Assembly: GCF_902506145.1 (NCBI RefSeq)
Contig: NZ_LR733544.1
Location: 41,848-105,847 of the forward strand
DNA length: 64,000 nt
Reading direction: 5' to 3'
Source of the DNA: Burkholderia sp. 8Y
Lineage (GTDB): Bacteria > Pseudomonadota > Gammaproteobacteria > Burkholderiales > Burkholderiaceae
Both the position numbers and the translations under genes were made by a program. The notes beneath the pieces are model-generated. The model worked only from the letters and a program-made list of their open reading frames with translations. It searched no databases and was not told the DNA's origin. This document shows positions 54,925 through 63,500 of the stretch, one piece after another. Position 1 is the stretch's first letter. Each line of letters begins with the position of its first letter.

Positions 54925-56205
54925 TTAGGTCCGATTCTGAGCCGGCAGACTGAGCGACACGCAGGTGCCTTTGCCCGGTTCGCTGCCGATCTGGATCGAC
55001 CACCCGTAGCGCTCGCACAGTTTCCTGACGATGGAAAGGCCAAGCCCGACCCCAGGCGTCGGCGTTTCAGACGATCCCGCCTGGTAGAACCGGTCGAAGA
55101 CATGCGGCAGCGCATCCGCCGGGATACCCGATCCCGTGTCCTCGATGTGCAGCCAGCCGTCGGCGTAGCGAAACCGAACGTGTCCCTGGTCGGTATGCCG
55201 TACGGCGTTGTCGATCAGGTTGGATAGCACGATCGCAAGCGCCGGCCGGTTCGCCACGACGCGCAGTTCGCGGTCCACGGCAATGTCCGTCGCGAGTCCT
55301 TTTTGCGCGAGACGTCCGGCGAAAGGCGTCAGCGCGGTTTCGATCATTGTCGCGATTGCCACCGGCTCGCCCTCGCGTGCCGAATCTTCGCGCGCGAGCA
55401 TCAGCAGTGCGTTGGTGACTTCGCGCATGTTGTTCGCTGCCCGCTCGATCTGCTGCAGACGCGCGCGCGATTTGCCACGGATCGCCGGATCGCGCTCGAG
55501 CAGTTCGCAGCTCGTCGTGATGGTCGTGAGCGGTGTGCGCAGCTCGTGGCTGACATTCCCCGTGAACGCCTTCTCGCGCGCGATCATGTCGGCCATGCGG
55601 TGGTGGTAGTCATTGAAGGCCTGCACGAGCCCGGCCAGTTCGGTCTCGTCGTATTTGCCCGGATGGATCGGCGCCGACTCTCCGAGCCGCAGCGTCTTCA
55701 CCTGTTTCGCGAGTCCCGCGACCTGCCGTACCAGCAGTCCCGAAAGTCCAAACGACAGCCAGATCGTCAGCAGCGCAAAGATGCCGGTGCCGCCCATCAG
55801 CCCGTCGATGACCGCCTTGAAATGCTTTTCATAGAGGTTGAAGTCATAGACCCGGTACAGGCGCGCCGTGCCCATCGGCGCGATCGCGACGTGGATCTCC
55901 CGTTCGCCTATGATGATTTCGCGGCTGCCGAAAGGCAGGTTCCTGACCGTTTCGGGCAGGACGATGGACTCACGGTCCGCGCCCGAAACATAGCCATTCA
56001 TTCTTACATCGAATGGCGGCAGCAACGCCGGATTGGCCTGGTAGCCCTTCAGCACATTCGCCATGTCGTCACGGATCAGCGCGGCGATCAGTCTTTCTTC
56101 CTGCGCCTCGGCCAGGGCGCGCACGCCCAGCGCCTGGGCGACCAGCAGCGCGATGGTTAGTACGGAAAAAAACAGCGCGACCTTGAAGCGCAGGCTAGTT
56201 CGCAT
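54925..56205 (-). CDS. Sensor histidine kinase of the efflux operon
   Basis: 426 residues from ATG 56205; GTG 56214 is an alternative. Two membrane segments (about 8-30 and 137-160) enclose a periplasmic sensor region of about 105 residues. HAMP-like linker, HisKA with H220 in NVSHELRTPL, N box NLIDNAVRH, G1 DTGSGIP and G2 GVGLGLS. It probably senses the pump's substrate in the periplasm. It overlaps the response regulator gene by 11 bases. Confidence 0.92.
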   Translation of the reverse strand: MRTSLRFKVALFFSVLTIALLVAQALGVRALAEAQEERLIAALIRDDMANVLKGYQANPALLPPFDVRMNGYVSGADRESIVLPETVRNLPFGSREIIIGEREIHVAIAPMGTARLYRVYDFNLYEKHFKAVIDGLMGGTGIFALLTIWLSFGLSGLLVRQVAGLAKQVKTLRLGESAPIHPGKYDETELAGLVQAFNDYHHRMADMIAREKAFTGNVSHELRTPLTTITTSCELLERDPAIRGKSRARLQQIERAANNMREVTNALLMLAREDSAREGEPVAIATMIETALTPFAGRLAQKGLATDIAVDRELRVVANRPALAIVLSNLIDNAVRHTDQGHVRFRYADGWLHIEDTGSGIPADALPHVFDRFYQAGSSETPTPGVGLGLSIVRKLCERYGWSIQIGSEPGKGTCVSLSLPAQNRT

Positions 56206-56890
56206 CGTCGGCACTCGCCACGAGCCGGTACCCGACGCCGTGCAGCGTTTCGATCACGTCGATTTCATCGGGCCCCACGAGCGCCCGACGCAGGGTATAG
56301 ATGTGTGTACGCAGCGTATCACTACCGGGTAGCGCCTCGCCCCAGACTTCGGCCTCGAGCTCGGCGCGGGTGAAGGTGCGGCGGGGCGACTGCATCAGGA
56401 TGCGCAGCAGGTGTAGACATTTGGGAGGAAGCTTGATCGGTCGCCCGGCGCGTTCGACGATCATCGTTGACAGGTCGAGGCGCACATCCGCGAACCGAAG
56501 ATCCATGGTGGCGACCTGGCCGCGATAGCGCTTGATCATGGCGCCAAGACGGGCGCCCACTTCCATCAGGGAGAACGGTTTGACCAGGTAGTCATCGGCG
56601 CCGTGCACGAAACCTGCGAGCTTGTCGTCGAGCGCGTCCCGCGCGGTCAGCATTAGCACAGGCGTGTCCCGCGCCGCCTCTTCCCGCAGCCTGCGACAAA
56701 GCGTGAGCCCGTCCAGGCCCGGCAGTGACAGGTCGAGGAGGATGGCGTCCCATGAGTCGGCAAGCGCCATCTCCAGCCCGACGTAGCCATTGGAGGCTAC
56801 ATCGATTTGGTAACCACTAGCCTCAAGATAGTCGTAGAGGTTCGCGGTAATCGAAGAATCGTCTTCGACAATGAGCACCTTCATGGACAT
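56195..56890 (-). CDS. OmpR/PhoB-type response regulator
   Basis: 231 residues. Receiver with D53 in ILLDLSLPGLDG, T of MLTARD and K of YLVKPF. The C-terminal winged helix includes CLHLLRILMQSPRRTFTRAE and SDTLRTHIYTLRRAL with HGVGYRL at the end. It pairs with the kinase encoded next and likely activates the efflux operon. Confidence 0.93.
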   Translation of the reverse strand: MSMKVLIVEDDSSITANLYDYLEASGYQIDVASNGYVGLEMALADSWDAILLDLSLPGLDGLTLCRRLREEAARDTPVLMLTARDALDDKLAGFVHGADDYLVKPFSLMEVGARLGAMIKRYRGQVATMDLRFADVRLDLSTMIVERAGRPIKLPPKCLHLLRILMQSPRRTFTRAELEAEVWGEALPGSDTLRTHIYTLRRALVGPDEIDVIETLHGVGYRLVASADDAN

Positions 56891-57025
56891 ACGTGAATCA
56901 CCCTCGGACAGCAGAAACGCCGATGCTACCGCAGAACTTCATGCGTCGAGGATGCGTAGGTCCGATCGATTCGGGCGTGAGTACATCCTGACAAGGACTG
57001 CACATTCGCTGCTGAGTGACCGCTT

Positions 57026-57422
57026 TCAAAGAGCAATTGGTCGTACGAGCGGCACACCGGCGGCCTGGGTGGATGTCCTTTCAGGCCGCTCTCTGTCATT
57101 GCTGCGTATTTCCGCCTGCGTCGGCACAATGGTCTGGCGCAGCCGCATCGCCGTCCGATGGCTGGACAACCCCATCAGGCTGCTGACCTGCTCGTTACTT
57201 TTTCCCGCGATCAAATGACGTCGGCCGAAAGTGTTTCTAAGCAGGCGGGGACTCTCGTCAGCAGCGGAAAGATTCGCCTCGTGCAAGGCGGAGCGCACGC
57301 ATTTGAGCAGCGTGTCAGGCTGCATCGGTTTGCCGGCCGCCGTCGTAATAAAGAGCCACTGAGTCGGGCAAAGTATAGAGCGGCGCGCGTCGCTGTAAGT
57401 GCATAGCACGTCGAAGGCGAAG
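57026..57422 (-). pseudogene. Tyrosine-recombinase C-terminal relic
   Basis: In the minus frame, FITTAAGKPMQPDTL, SPRLLRNTFGRRHLIAGKSN and EQVSSLMGLSSHRTAMRLRQ match the catalytic end of phage-type integrases (normally H-x-L-R-H-x-F). The first His is Arg, the catalytic Tyr region is degenerate and the N-terminal two-thirds are missing. The frame is open up to the left end of the IS at 57423, so the IS or a deletion removed the rest. Confidence 0.65.
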
Positions 57423-57483
57423 TGACCTGCTCCCCGCGATTAGTACGCTGACGGTGTAGAGTCCGTTTCGACAAGGAGCGGTC

Positions 57484-57744
57484 ATGAAGAAGCGATTCAC
57501 CGAAGAACAGATTATTGGCGTGCTCAAGGAAGGTGAGACGGGCCTGAAGCCATCGGAGCTATGCCGTAAGCACGGCATCTCGGAAGCGACCTACTACAAT
57601 TGGAAGGCGAAGTTTGGCGGCATGACGGTGTCCGATGCGCAGCGCTTGAAGGAGCTCGAACACGAGAACGGAAAGCTCAAGCGTTTGCTGGCCGAGTCGA
57701 TGCTCGACAACTCTGCGTTGAAGGACCTGCTGTCGCGAAAGTAG
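57484..57744 (+). CDS. IS3-family transposase OrfA
   Basis: 86 residues: HTH KKRFTEEQIIGVLKEGETGL and ELCRKHGISEATYYNWKAKF, then a leucine-zipper-like helix (LKELEHENGKLKRLLAESML). AGGAG precedes the ATG. OrfA binds the IS ends and, by a -1 shift at GCGAAAG (about 57735-57741) near its end, is joined to OrfB. Confidence 0.95.
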   Translation: MKKRFTEEQIIGVLKEGETGLKPSELCRKHGISEATYYNWKAKFGGMTVSDAQRLKELEHENGKLKRLLAESMLDNSALKDLLSRK

Positions 57745-58607
57745 CAAGCCCGCAGGCCAAACGCGAAGCGGTCAAGATATTGATGACCGAACGCGCCATG
57801 AGTGTCACCCGCGCCTGCGGGCTGGTAGGAATTTCTCGGTCTCTGTTTCAGTATGAGTCGCGCCGCCGGGTTGAAGACGAGGCGCTGACTGGCCGGATGA
57901 TGGCCATCGCGGCGCAAAAGCGTCGCTATGGTTATCGGCGCATTCATGTGCTGTTGCAGCGCGAGGGCTGGCTAGCAAACCATAAACGCATCTGGCGGCT
58001 GTATAGCAAGGCTGGACTGAGCGTGCGCAAGCGCCGTCGCAAGCGCACCGCCGCTGTCGAGCGCAAACCGCTGCCGATGCCAACGGGACCGAACCAGAGC
58101 TGGTCGATGGACTTCGTCAGCGATGGGCTGGCCTATGGTCGACGCTTTCGCTGCCTGAACGTGGTCGACGATTACACGCGTGAATGCCTGGCCATTGAGG
58201 TCGATACCTCATTGCCAGGTCAACGTGTAAAGCAGGTGCTTGAACGGTTACGCGAGATGCGCGGCTTGCCCGGGTCCATCACGGTGGACAACGGTCCGGC
58301 GTTCGCCGGTAAGGTGCTGGATGCATGGGCTTACGAAGTGGGCGTTATGCTGTCCTTCATCCGGCCTGGCAAGCCGGTGGAAAACGCTTACATCGAGAGC
58401 TTCAACGGGCGATTCCGGGACGAATGTCTGAACGAGCACTGGTTCGTTTCCATGCGTCACGCCAAGCGTTTGATTGAAGATTGGCGTATTGAGTACAACA
58501 CCGAGCGGCCTCACAGCTCGCTCGGGTACCTAGCGCCGATGCAATTCGCGCAGGCGCGCGAAGCGAAGGAACTACTAACCTCGGACTCTAACAGCGCTTC
58601 GTACTAA
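57738..58607 (+). CDS. IS3-family transposase OrfB (DDE integrase), made as OrfAB
   Basis: About 290 residues in the -1 frame relative to OrfA. It has HTH_21 (SVTRACGLVGISRSLFQYES) and an rve core with D in SWSMDFVSDG, D in TVDNGPAFAG and E in YIESFNGRFRDECLNEHWF, the complete DDE triad. No start codon is needed because expression depends on the frameshift. The frame is intact, so the IS could be active. Confidence 0.93.
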   Translation, partial: KVASPQAKREAVKILMTERAMSVTRACGLVGISRSLFQYESRRRVEDEALTGRMMAIAAQKRRYGYRRIHVLLQREGWLANHKRIWRLYSKAGLSVRKRRRKRTAAVERKPLPMPTGPNQSWSMDFVSDGLAYGRRFRCLNVVDDYTRECLAIEVDTSLPGQRVKQVLERLREMRGLPGSITVDNGPAFAGKVLDAWAYEVGVMLSFIRPGKPVENAYIESFNGRFRDECLNEHWFVSMRHAKRLIEDWRIEYNTERPHSSLGYLAPMQFAQAREAKELLTSDSNSASY

Positions 58608-58629
58608 TACCGGGGGCAGGTCAGTCCAG

Positions 58630-59035
58630 TTAGAGCGCGATCGCGTCGAGGCAGAAGTCTGGCCCGCCAACGCAAGCATCAGATTCACGGTCAGTCCGAA
58701 ATCCTCGATGAGATAACCGGCTTCGCAAATGCCTCCTGCCTTGCTCATGGACGTGGCCTTTACGCGCTCAGCGAGCGTCTTTTCCGTCGACCGATATTCC
58801 TATACGGTCTTGGCGAGCGCCACTGCCGAGCCCACCTCGAAGGCAGTCCCGCTGTCCGGCTCGCCTGGCCTCGAAAATCATCCAGGTTCGCCATAACGAC
58901 GTCTGCCGAACGGATCAGTTCGACGTTCGCGCCATAGATCCATCGCGCGGCGCCTTCATCTTGAAGGAAGGAGGGCAACTGGCATCGAGCGGGTATAGCC
59001 CAACGAAGCCGCGATCGCGGCAGATACGATCACAC
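58630..59035 (-). pseudogene. Nucleoside 2-deoxyribosyltransferase-like relic
   Basis: Pieces in different minus frames line up in family order: DRGFVGLYPLDA, then EGAARWIYGANVELIRSADV followed by VMANLDDFRG, then GEPDSGTAFEVGSAVALAKTV, an in-frame stop, and EYRSTEKTLAE and further residues to DAIAL at 58633. At least two frameshifts and one nonsense codon are present. It is dead and abuts the right end of the IS. Confidence 0.7.
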
Positions 59036-59042
59036 CCGACAT

Positions 59043-59651
59043 TTGGCGAAGAGGGCTGTTGCGAAGCTGATACGGATCACCGTTAAGCGCCCCATCCGTC
59101 TCTTCGCATCGTCCCTTCGCGGGCAGAACGGAAAATCGCTTGCATCCGAAGGTCCGGCACCGATAAAACCGCAAGCTAGATTTCGCCTTCTCAAAATAAA
59201 CGGGCTTTGTCTTCGGCAAGCGGGCGAGTGCCTAGAAGCAGTGGAAAAGAACAAGGTCATAGATCTTCTAAGATATGAGCCGGCGGCGCGTGGGAGATCA
59301 CTCCAAGAATTTCTCGTCGAGGCACAGCGCTTCATCGACCGGGGAGCAGAGGGCTATACAAGTGCGTCTGACAACCGGCTGATCGTCAGTTGTTGGATTG
59401 TACCCGGGCAGTCCGCAACTTCCGCTGATGAATCCATACTGGGAGTACCCCAGGGCACGCCTTTATTGATAGGGTTTTATAAACGTCCGGGCGCGGATGC
59501 GGCAAGCATGCTCCGTATGTGTCTTGCGAAATGGTTGGCCGAGAACGGGTCGCTGGATCAAGACCTTCCGTTGCACATAGGAATACCTGCGACTGACGAG
59601 ACGTTGGAAAGGCTCGCCATCCGGGAAAGGTGGCTTGGCAGTGACGCCTGA
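59043..59651 (+). CDS. Possible GNAT-like acetyltransferase of EPS type
   Basis: Up to 202 residues from TTG 59043; the start is uncertain and there is no good ribosome-binding site. The middle, DLLRYEPAARGRSLQEFLVE followed by AQRFIDRGAEGYT, and TPLLIGFYKRPGADAASMLR resemble acetyltransferases found in exopolysaccharide clusters. The expected C-terminal part is short. It may be a fragment brought in with the rearranged region. Confidence 0.4.
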   Translation: MAKRAVAKLIRITVKRPIRLFASSLRGQNGKSLASEGPAPIKPQARFRLLKINGLCLRQAGECLEAVEKNKVIDLLRYEPAARGRSLQEFLVEAQRFIDRGAEGYTSASDNRLIVSCWIVPGQSATSADESILGVPQGTPLLIGFYKRPGADAASMLRMCLAKWLAENGSLDQDLPLHIGIPATDETLERLAIRERWLGSDA

Positions 59652-60524
59652 AGAATCAAACGAAAAAAGCCATTTTGGCAATTCCTCCAGCAACAAGAGC
59701 CCCGCGATGCAGGGGTGGCCGCCGGTCAGCGTACTGTGGACGTTGACGGAACAGACTCGGTCCAATAATTACCTTGCCGTCGTCCTGTCGAATGAGCCAA
59801 CCGGCGTTCGTCGCTCGGAACGTATCAATCAACACGGAATGGATTATCGATTATGTTTGAGCGACGAAGGAAGCATCTCGGCTGGGCGCGCACGGCAAAT
59901 CGCTCATTTTGTAAACCGATGGCACGGTCGTCGCCCGCAATTCCACGGGCAACAATCGCGCGAGTCGCTCGAGTGCAGGGCGCCCGGCAGCTCGTCGCAG
60001 AGTGTTTGAAGCGCCTAGCTAGCTCGAAGGCGGCTTTGGCCTGGTTGTACGTCGGCCGCGACAAGCTAACTCGTTTCGGCACGACGAACTCACAGCATGA
60101 ACAGCGCCGTCGGCTCCTGCAGATCAAGGGCAACCTCGCGCGAGCGGCCGTCGAGCGTCGTTAAGGCTCGCTTAGAGCTACACGAATTTGGGCGTCGCAT
60201 ACAAGAAGACTGGGGCGCCGTCACCACAGCGTGACGGTATGACCCGCGCAGCGGCGTTAGCCGGTGCGCCGCGCGCGACGAGCTCACCGTAGTAGCAGGA
60301 CAGCAGAAAGACGTCATGGTAGTGGTTGGGACAAAGTCCTGCGGAAGATGACTCGTGGGCGCTACAGCTCATAATCGGTACGATTTGCCTGCGGCTAAAG
60401 TTTCAGGGCATTAGTGCCGATAACATGAAGCGTGAGTGAACCGGTTCGTCGCGCGACGCGTCTTCCCGCTCCTCATATGCACCCTAGGTAGGCCCACCCC
60501 AGTGTCTTCGACGAGCCGGTCATT
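59652..60524. other. Decayed region before the large surface-protein gene
   Basis: About 870 bases. Two + frames (59641-60009 and 59853-60164) and minus frames of 60-110 codons are open, but none has a ribosome-binding site together with a recognisable protein. The first begins at a GTG inside the end of the acetyltransferase-like gene. I read it as degenerate coding DNA. Confidence 0.45.
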
Positions 60525-63500
60525 ATGAAGCGAGCATCCCTTAATCACGTGTATCGATTGGTCTGGAACAGACGTTACAACCGATTCGTTCCTGCCGCCG
60601 AGACTCAGCGTGCTTGCCGTAAAACCGCTTCTGGTCGTAAGGGACTGGCCGCGACCATCCTGGGCGCGAGTGCACTTGTCAGTGGGCCGGGCTGGGGCGC
60701 CTCTTTGCCAACGAATGGCCATATAACAGCGGGGACCGGGACGATCAGCCAATCGGGTGAATCCCTAACCGTCAATCAGTCGAGTGGGCGTCTGGCAATC
60801 GACTGGAACAGCTTCTCGATTGGCCAGGGGAACACGGTCAACTTCGTACAACCCTCGGCAAGTGCAGTTGTGCTTAATCGCGTAACGGGCAGCGATGTAT
60901 CCGTCATTCAGGGCGCCCTGAACGCCCCTGGACATGTCTTCCTGGTGAATCCTAACGGCGTTCTTTTCATGCCGACAGCGCAGGTCAATGTCGGCGGGTT
61001 GGTCGCTTCGACGTTGCAGTTGAGCGATTCAGACTTCATGGCCGGTAAGTATCACTTCTCCGGCAGCAGCTCCAACGCGATCGTCAACCAGGCGAATATC
61101 CAAACCACAGCGGGCGGAGCGATTGCGCTGGTTGCTGCCCGGATTGTCAATACCGGCGCACTCGTCGCGCGGGGCGGCAGCGTGCTTATGGGCGCCGGCA
61201 GTGACGTGACGCTTGACTTCGGCGGCCCCGTTAAGGTTCAGGTCAACAAAGGCGTCCTCAATGCGTTGATCGACAACGGCGGCGCAATCCAGGCAGACGG
61301 GGGGCTGATCTACTTGCGCGCGAGCGCGGCCGACACCCTGCTCTCGACCGTGATCAACAACACTGGCGTGATCAGGGCACGGACGCTTGCGAACGGCGAG
61401 ACAGGCCAGATCTCGCTCGTTGGCGACATGACACACGGCCGCGCGGTGGTCGGCGGCACGCTCGACGCAAGCGCACCCAGTGGCGGCAATGGCGGCGCCA
61501 TCGAGACGTCGGCTGCAGATCTTGTTACTCTGCCGAATCTCCGGGTAACTGCAAGCGCTAAGGCCGGCACCTCCGGTTCTTGGCTCATCGATCCGTACGA
61601 TTACACGATCGATTCGACGGCCGCGAGCAATATTGTCAGCGCGCTTAATTCGGGTACCAGCGTCACGGTAACGACCCAGTCGGGCAACGCGTCCTATGGC
61701 TCTACCGGCGCGGGCAGTGGTGACATCACTGTGTCTAGCGCCATTGGCAAGACCGCAGGATCGAATGCGACGCTGACTCTGCAGGCAGACCGTGACATTA
61801 CGGTCAACGCTCCGATTACCTCGTCATCCGGCAAACTCAACGTTGTGTTGAGCGCGGCGAACGCGAGCGGCGCCACCGTCGGCGGCGTTGCAGTCAACGC
61901 AAACATCAACTCGAACGGTGGTGACGTTCTTATCGGCGGCGCAGCAGGTTCGGTGTACAACGGCATCGGCTATGCGCTAAACCGCACGTCAACGGCCAAT
62001 CCGGCTGTACTGGTGGGTACGGGCGTATCGATCGCCTCTCAAGGCGGCAACATCACCATCAACGGTCAGTCTTCGGCAAGTTCGAGCTCGTACGACGGTA
62101 CCAAGGCAGGGGTTTATTTCCTTTCGGGAGCCACGGTCGACAGTGGCGGCGGCAACCTGCTTGTGAGCGGAAAGAGCACGACGAGCGCCAAAGAATTTGG
62201 TATTTCTGTCGAAGCGAATTCGAACACGCTCACGACGTTCAAGACGTCTGGCGGAAGCGGCTCTATTGTCTTTGACGCCAGCAACTCGCAGGGCGTCAAT
62301 GGCGCGCTTGGCCTCGTCAACGCCGGCAATCAAGCACGCGTGATCTTTACCTCTCCGTCCGTTGCCAACCTGCTCTTTTTGATCAATGGCTCGGCGCAGC
62401 TGACGACTTTCACTTATCACCCGCCTTGCGGCAATTCGTCGTTCCCCAACTGTGGCACGCTTGAGGTCCCGGGCTCGAACGGCAGTTACTTGTATGCAAC
62501 GTACCAAGCCGTCAATATGGCGACGCTCCCCGTGTACGTGTTCCAAACTGGCTCGGGCTCCAAGGTCTATGACGGCACGACGGCCGCTACTGGCCTGTCG
62601 TTCTCGAGCCTCGGCGCGCCGTCAGGATTTGACGTCAGCAACCTCAGCACTTATCCGGTGTATGCGACACCGAGCAAGAACGTCGGCACCTATCAGAGTT
62701 TGATACCAAGCAGTGGCAATGCGACCTCGTACACCTCGGGGTCGAACACCTACGCTGTCGGTTATTTCAACAACGGTAGCTACACCATTACGCCTAAGAG
62801 CTTGACACCGATCGCGAGTGACAAAGTCTACGACGGCACGACGGCTGCCGCGGTCACAGCATCGGGCATCGTTTCGGGCGACAACGTCAATGTCAGTGGT
62901 ACGGGGTCATTCTCCAGTGCCAACGTCGGGAGCTACAACAACGTTAGCATCTCGGGGATTGCCTTAAGCGGCCAGGATGCAGGCAACTACTCGCTCGCGT
63001 CGTCCTCCGTTAATAGTGCGTCGGCTAGCATCACGCCTCGCACGGTGACAGTTTCGGCGACCAAGACCTACGATGGGTCGACCGATATGACGGGCTACGT
63101 AACCATCGGCAACCTCGTATCGGGCGAGTCCCTGGGCTATAGCGGCGCGACGGCAAACAGCCGCACCGTCGCAGGTGCCAGCTACCTCAGCGCGTTGAGC
63201 CTGACCGACGGAACGAACGGGCTGGCCAGCAATTACCAGCTTCCGACGCTGAGCTCGGCGAGTGCAAACAATGGCGCGTCAATTACGCCAAAGTCGCTGA
63301 CGGTGGCCGGCATCAGCGCGGCTGACAAGACTTATGACGGCACGACTGCGGCGACCGTCAGCACCGTTGGCGCCACGCTCGGCGGCCTCATCACCGGTGA
63401 TGCGGTGACGCTTGCGAGCACGGGCGGGTTTGGCGACAAGAATGCCGCTGTCGGCAAGACGGTCAATCTCAACAACAGCTTGAGCGGCGCGGACGCGGCC

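Larger units (their letters stand above)
57423..58623 (+). mobile_element. IS3-family insertion sequence (IS407-like group), complete
   Basis: 1,201 bases. Terminal inverted repeats: left TGACCTGCTCCCCGCGATTA followed by GTAC, right (reverse complement) TGACCTGCCCCCGGTATTAG followed by TAC. Two overlapping frames, orfA 57484-57744 and orfB to 58607, are typical for the family. No target duplication is seen: GAAG on the left, GTCC on the right. Confidence 0.93.
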
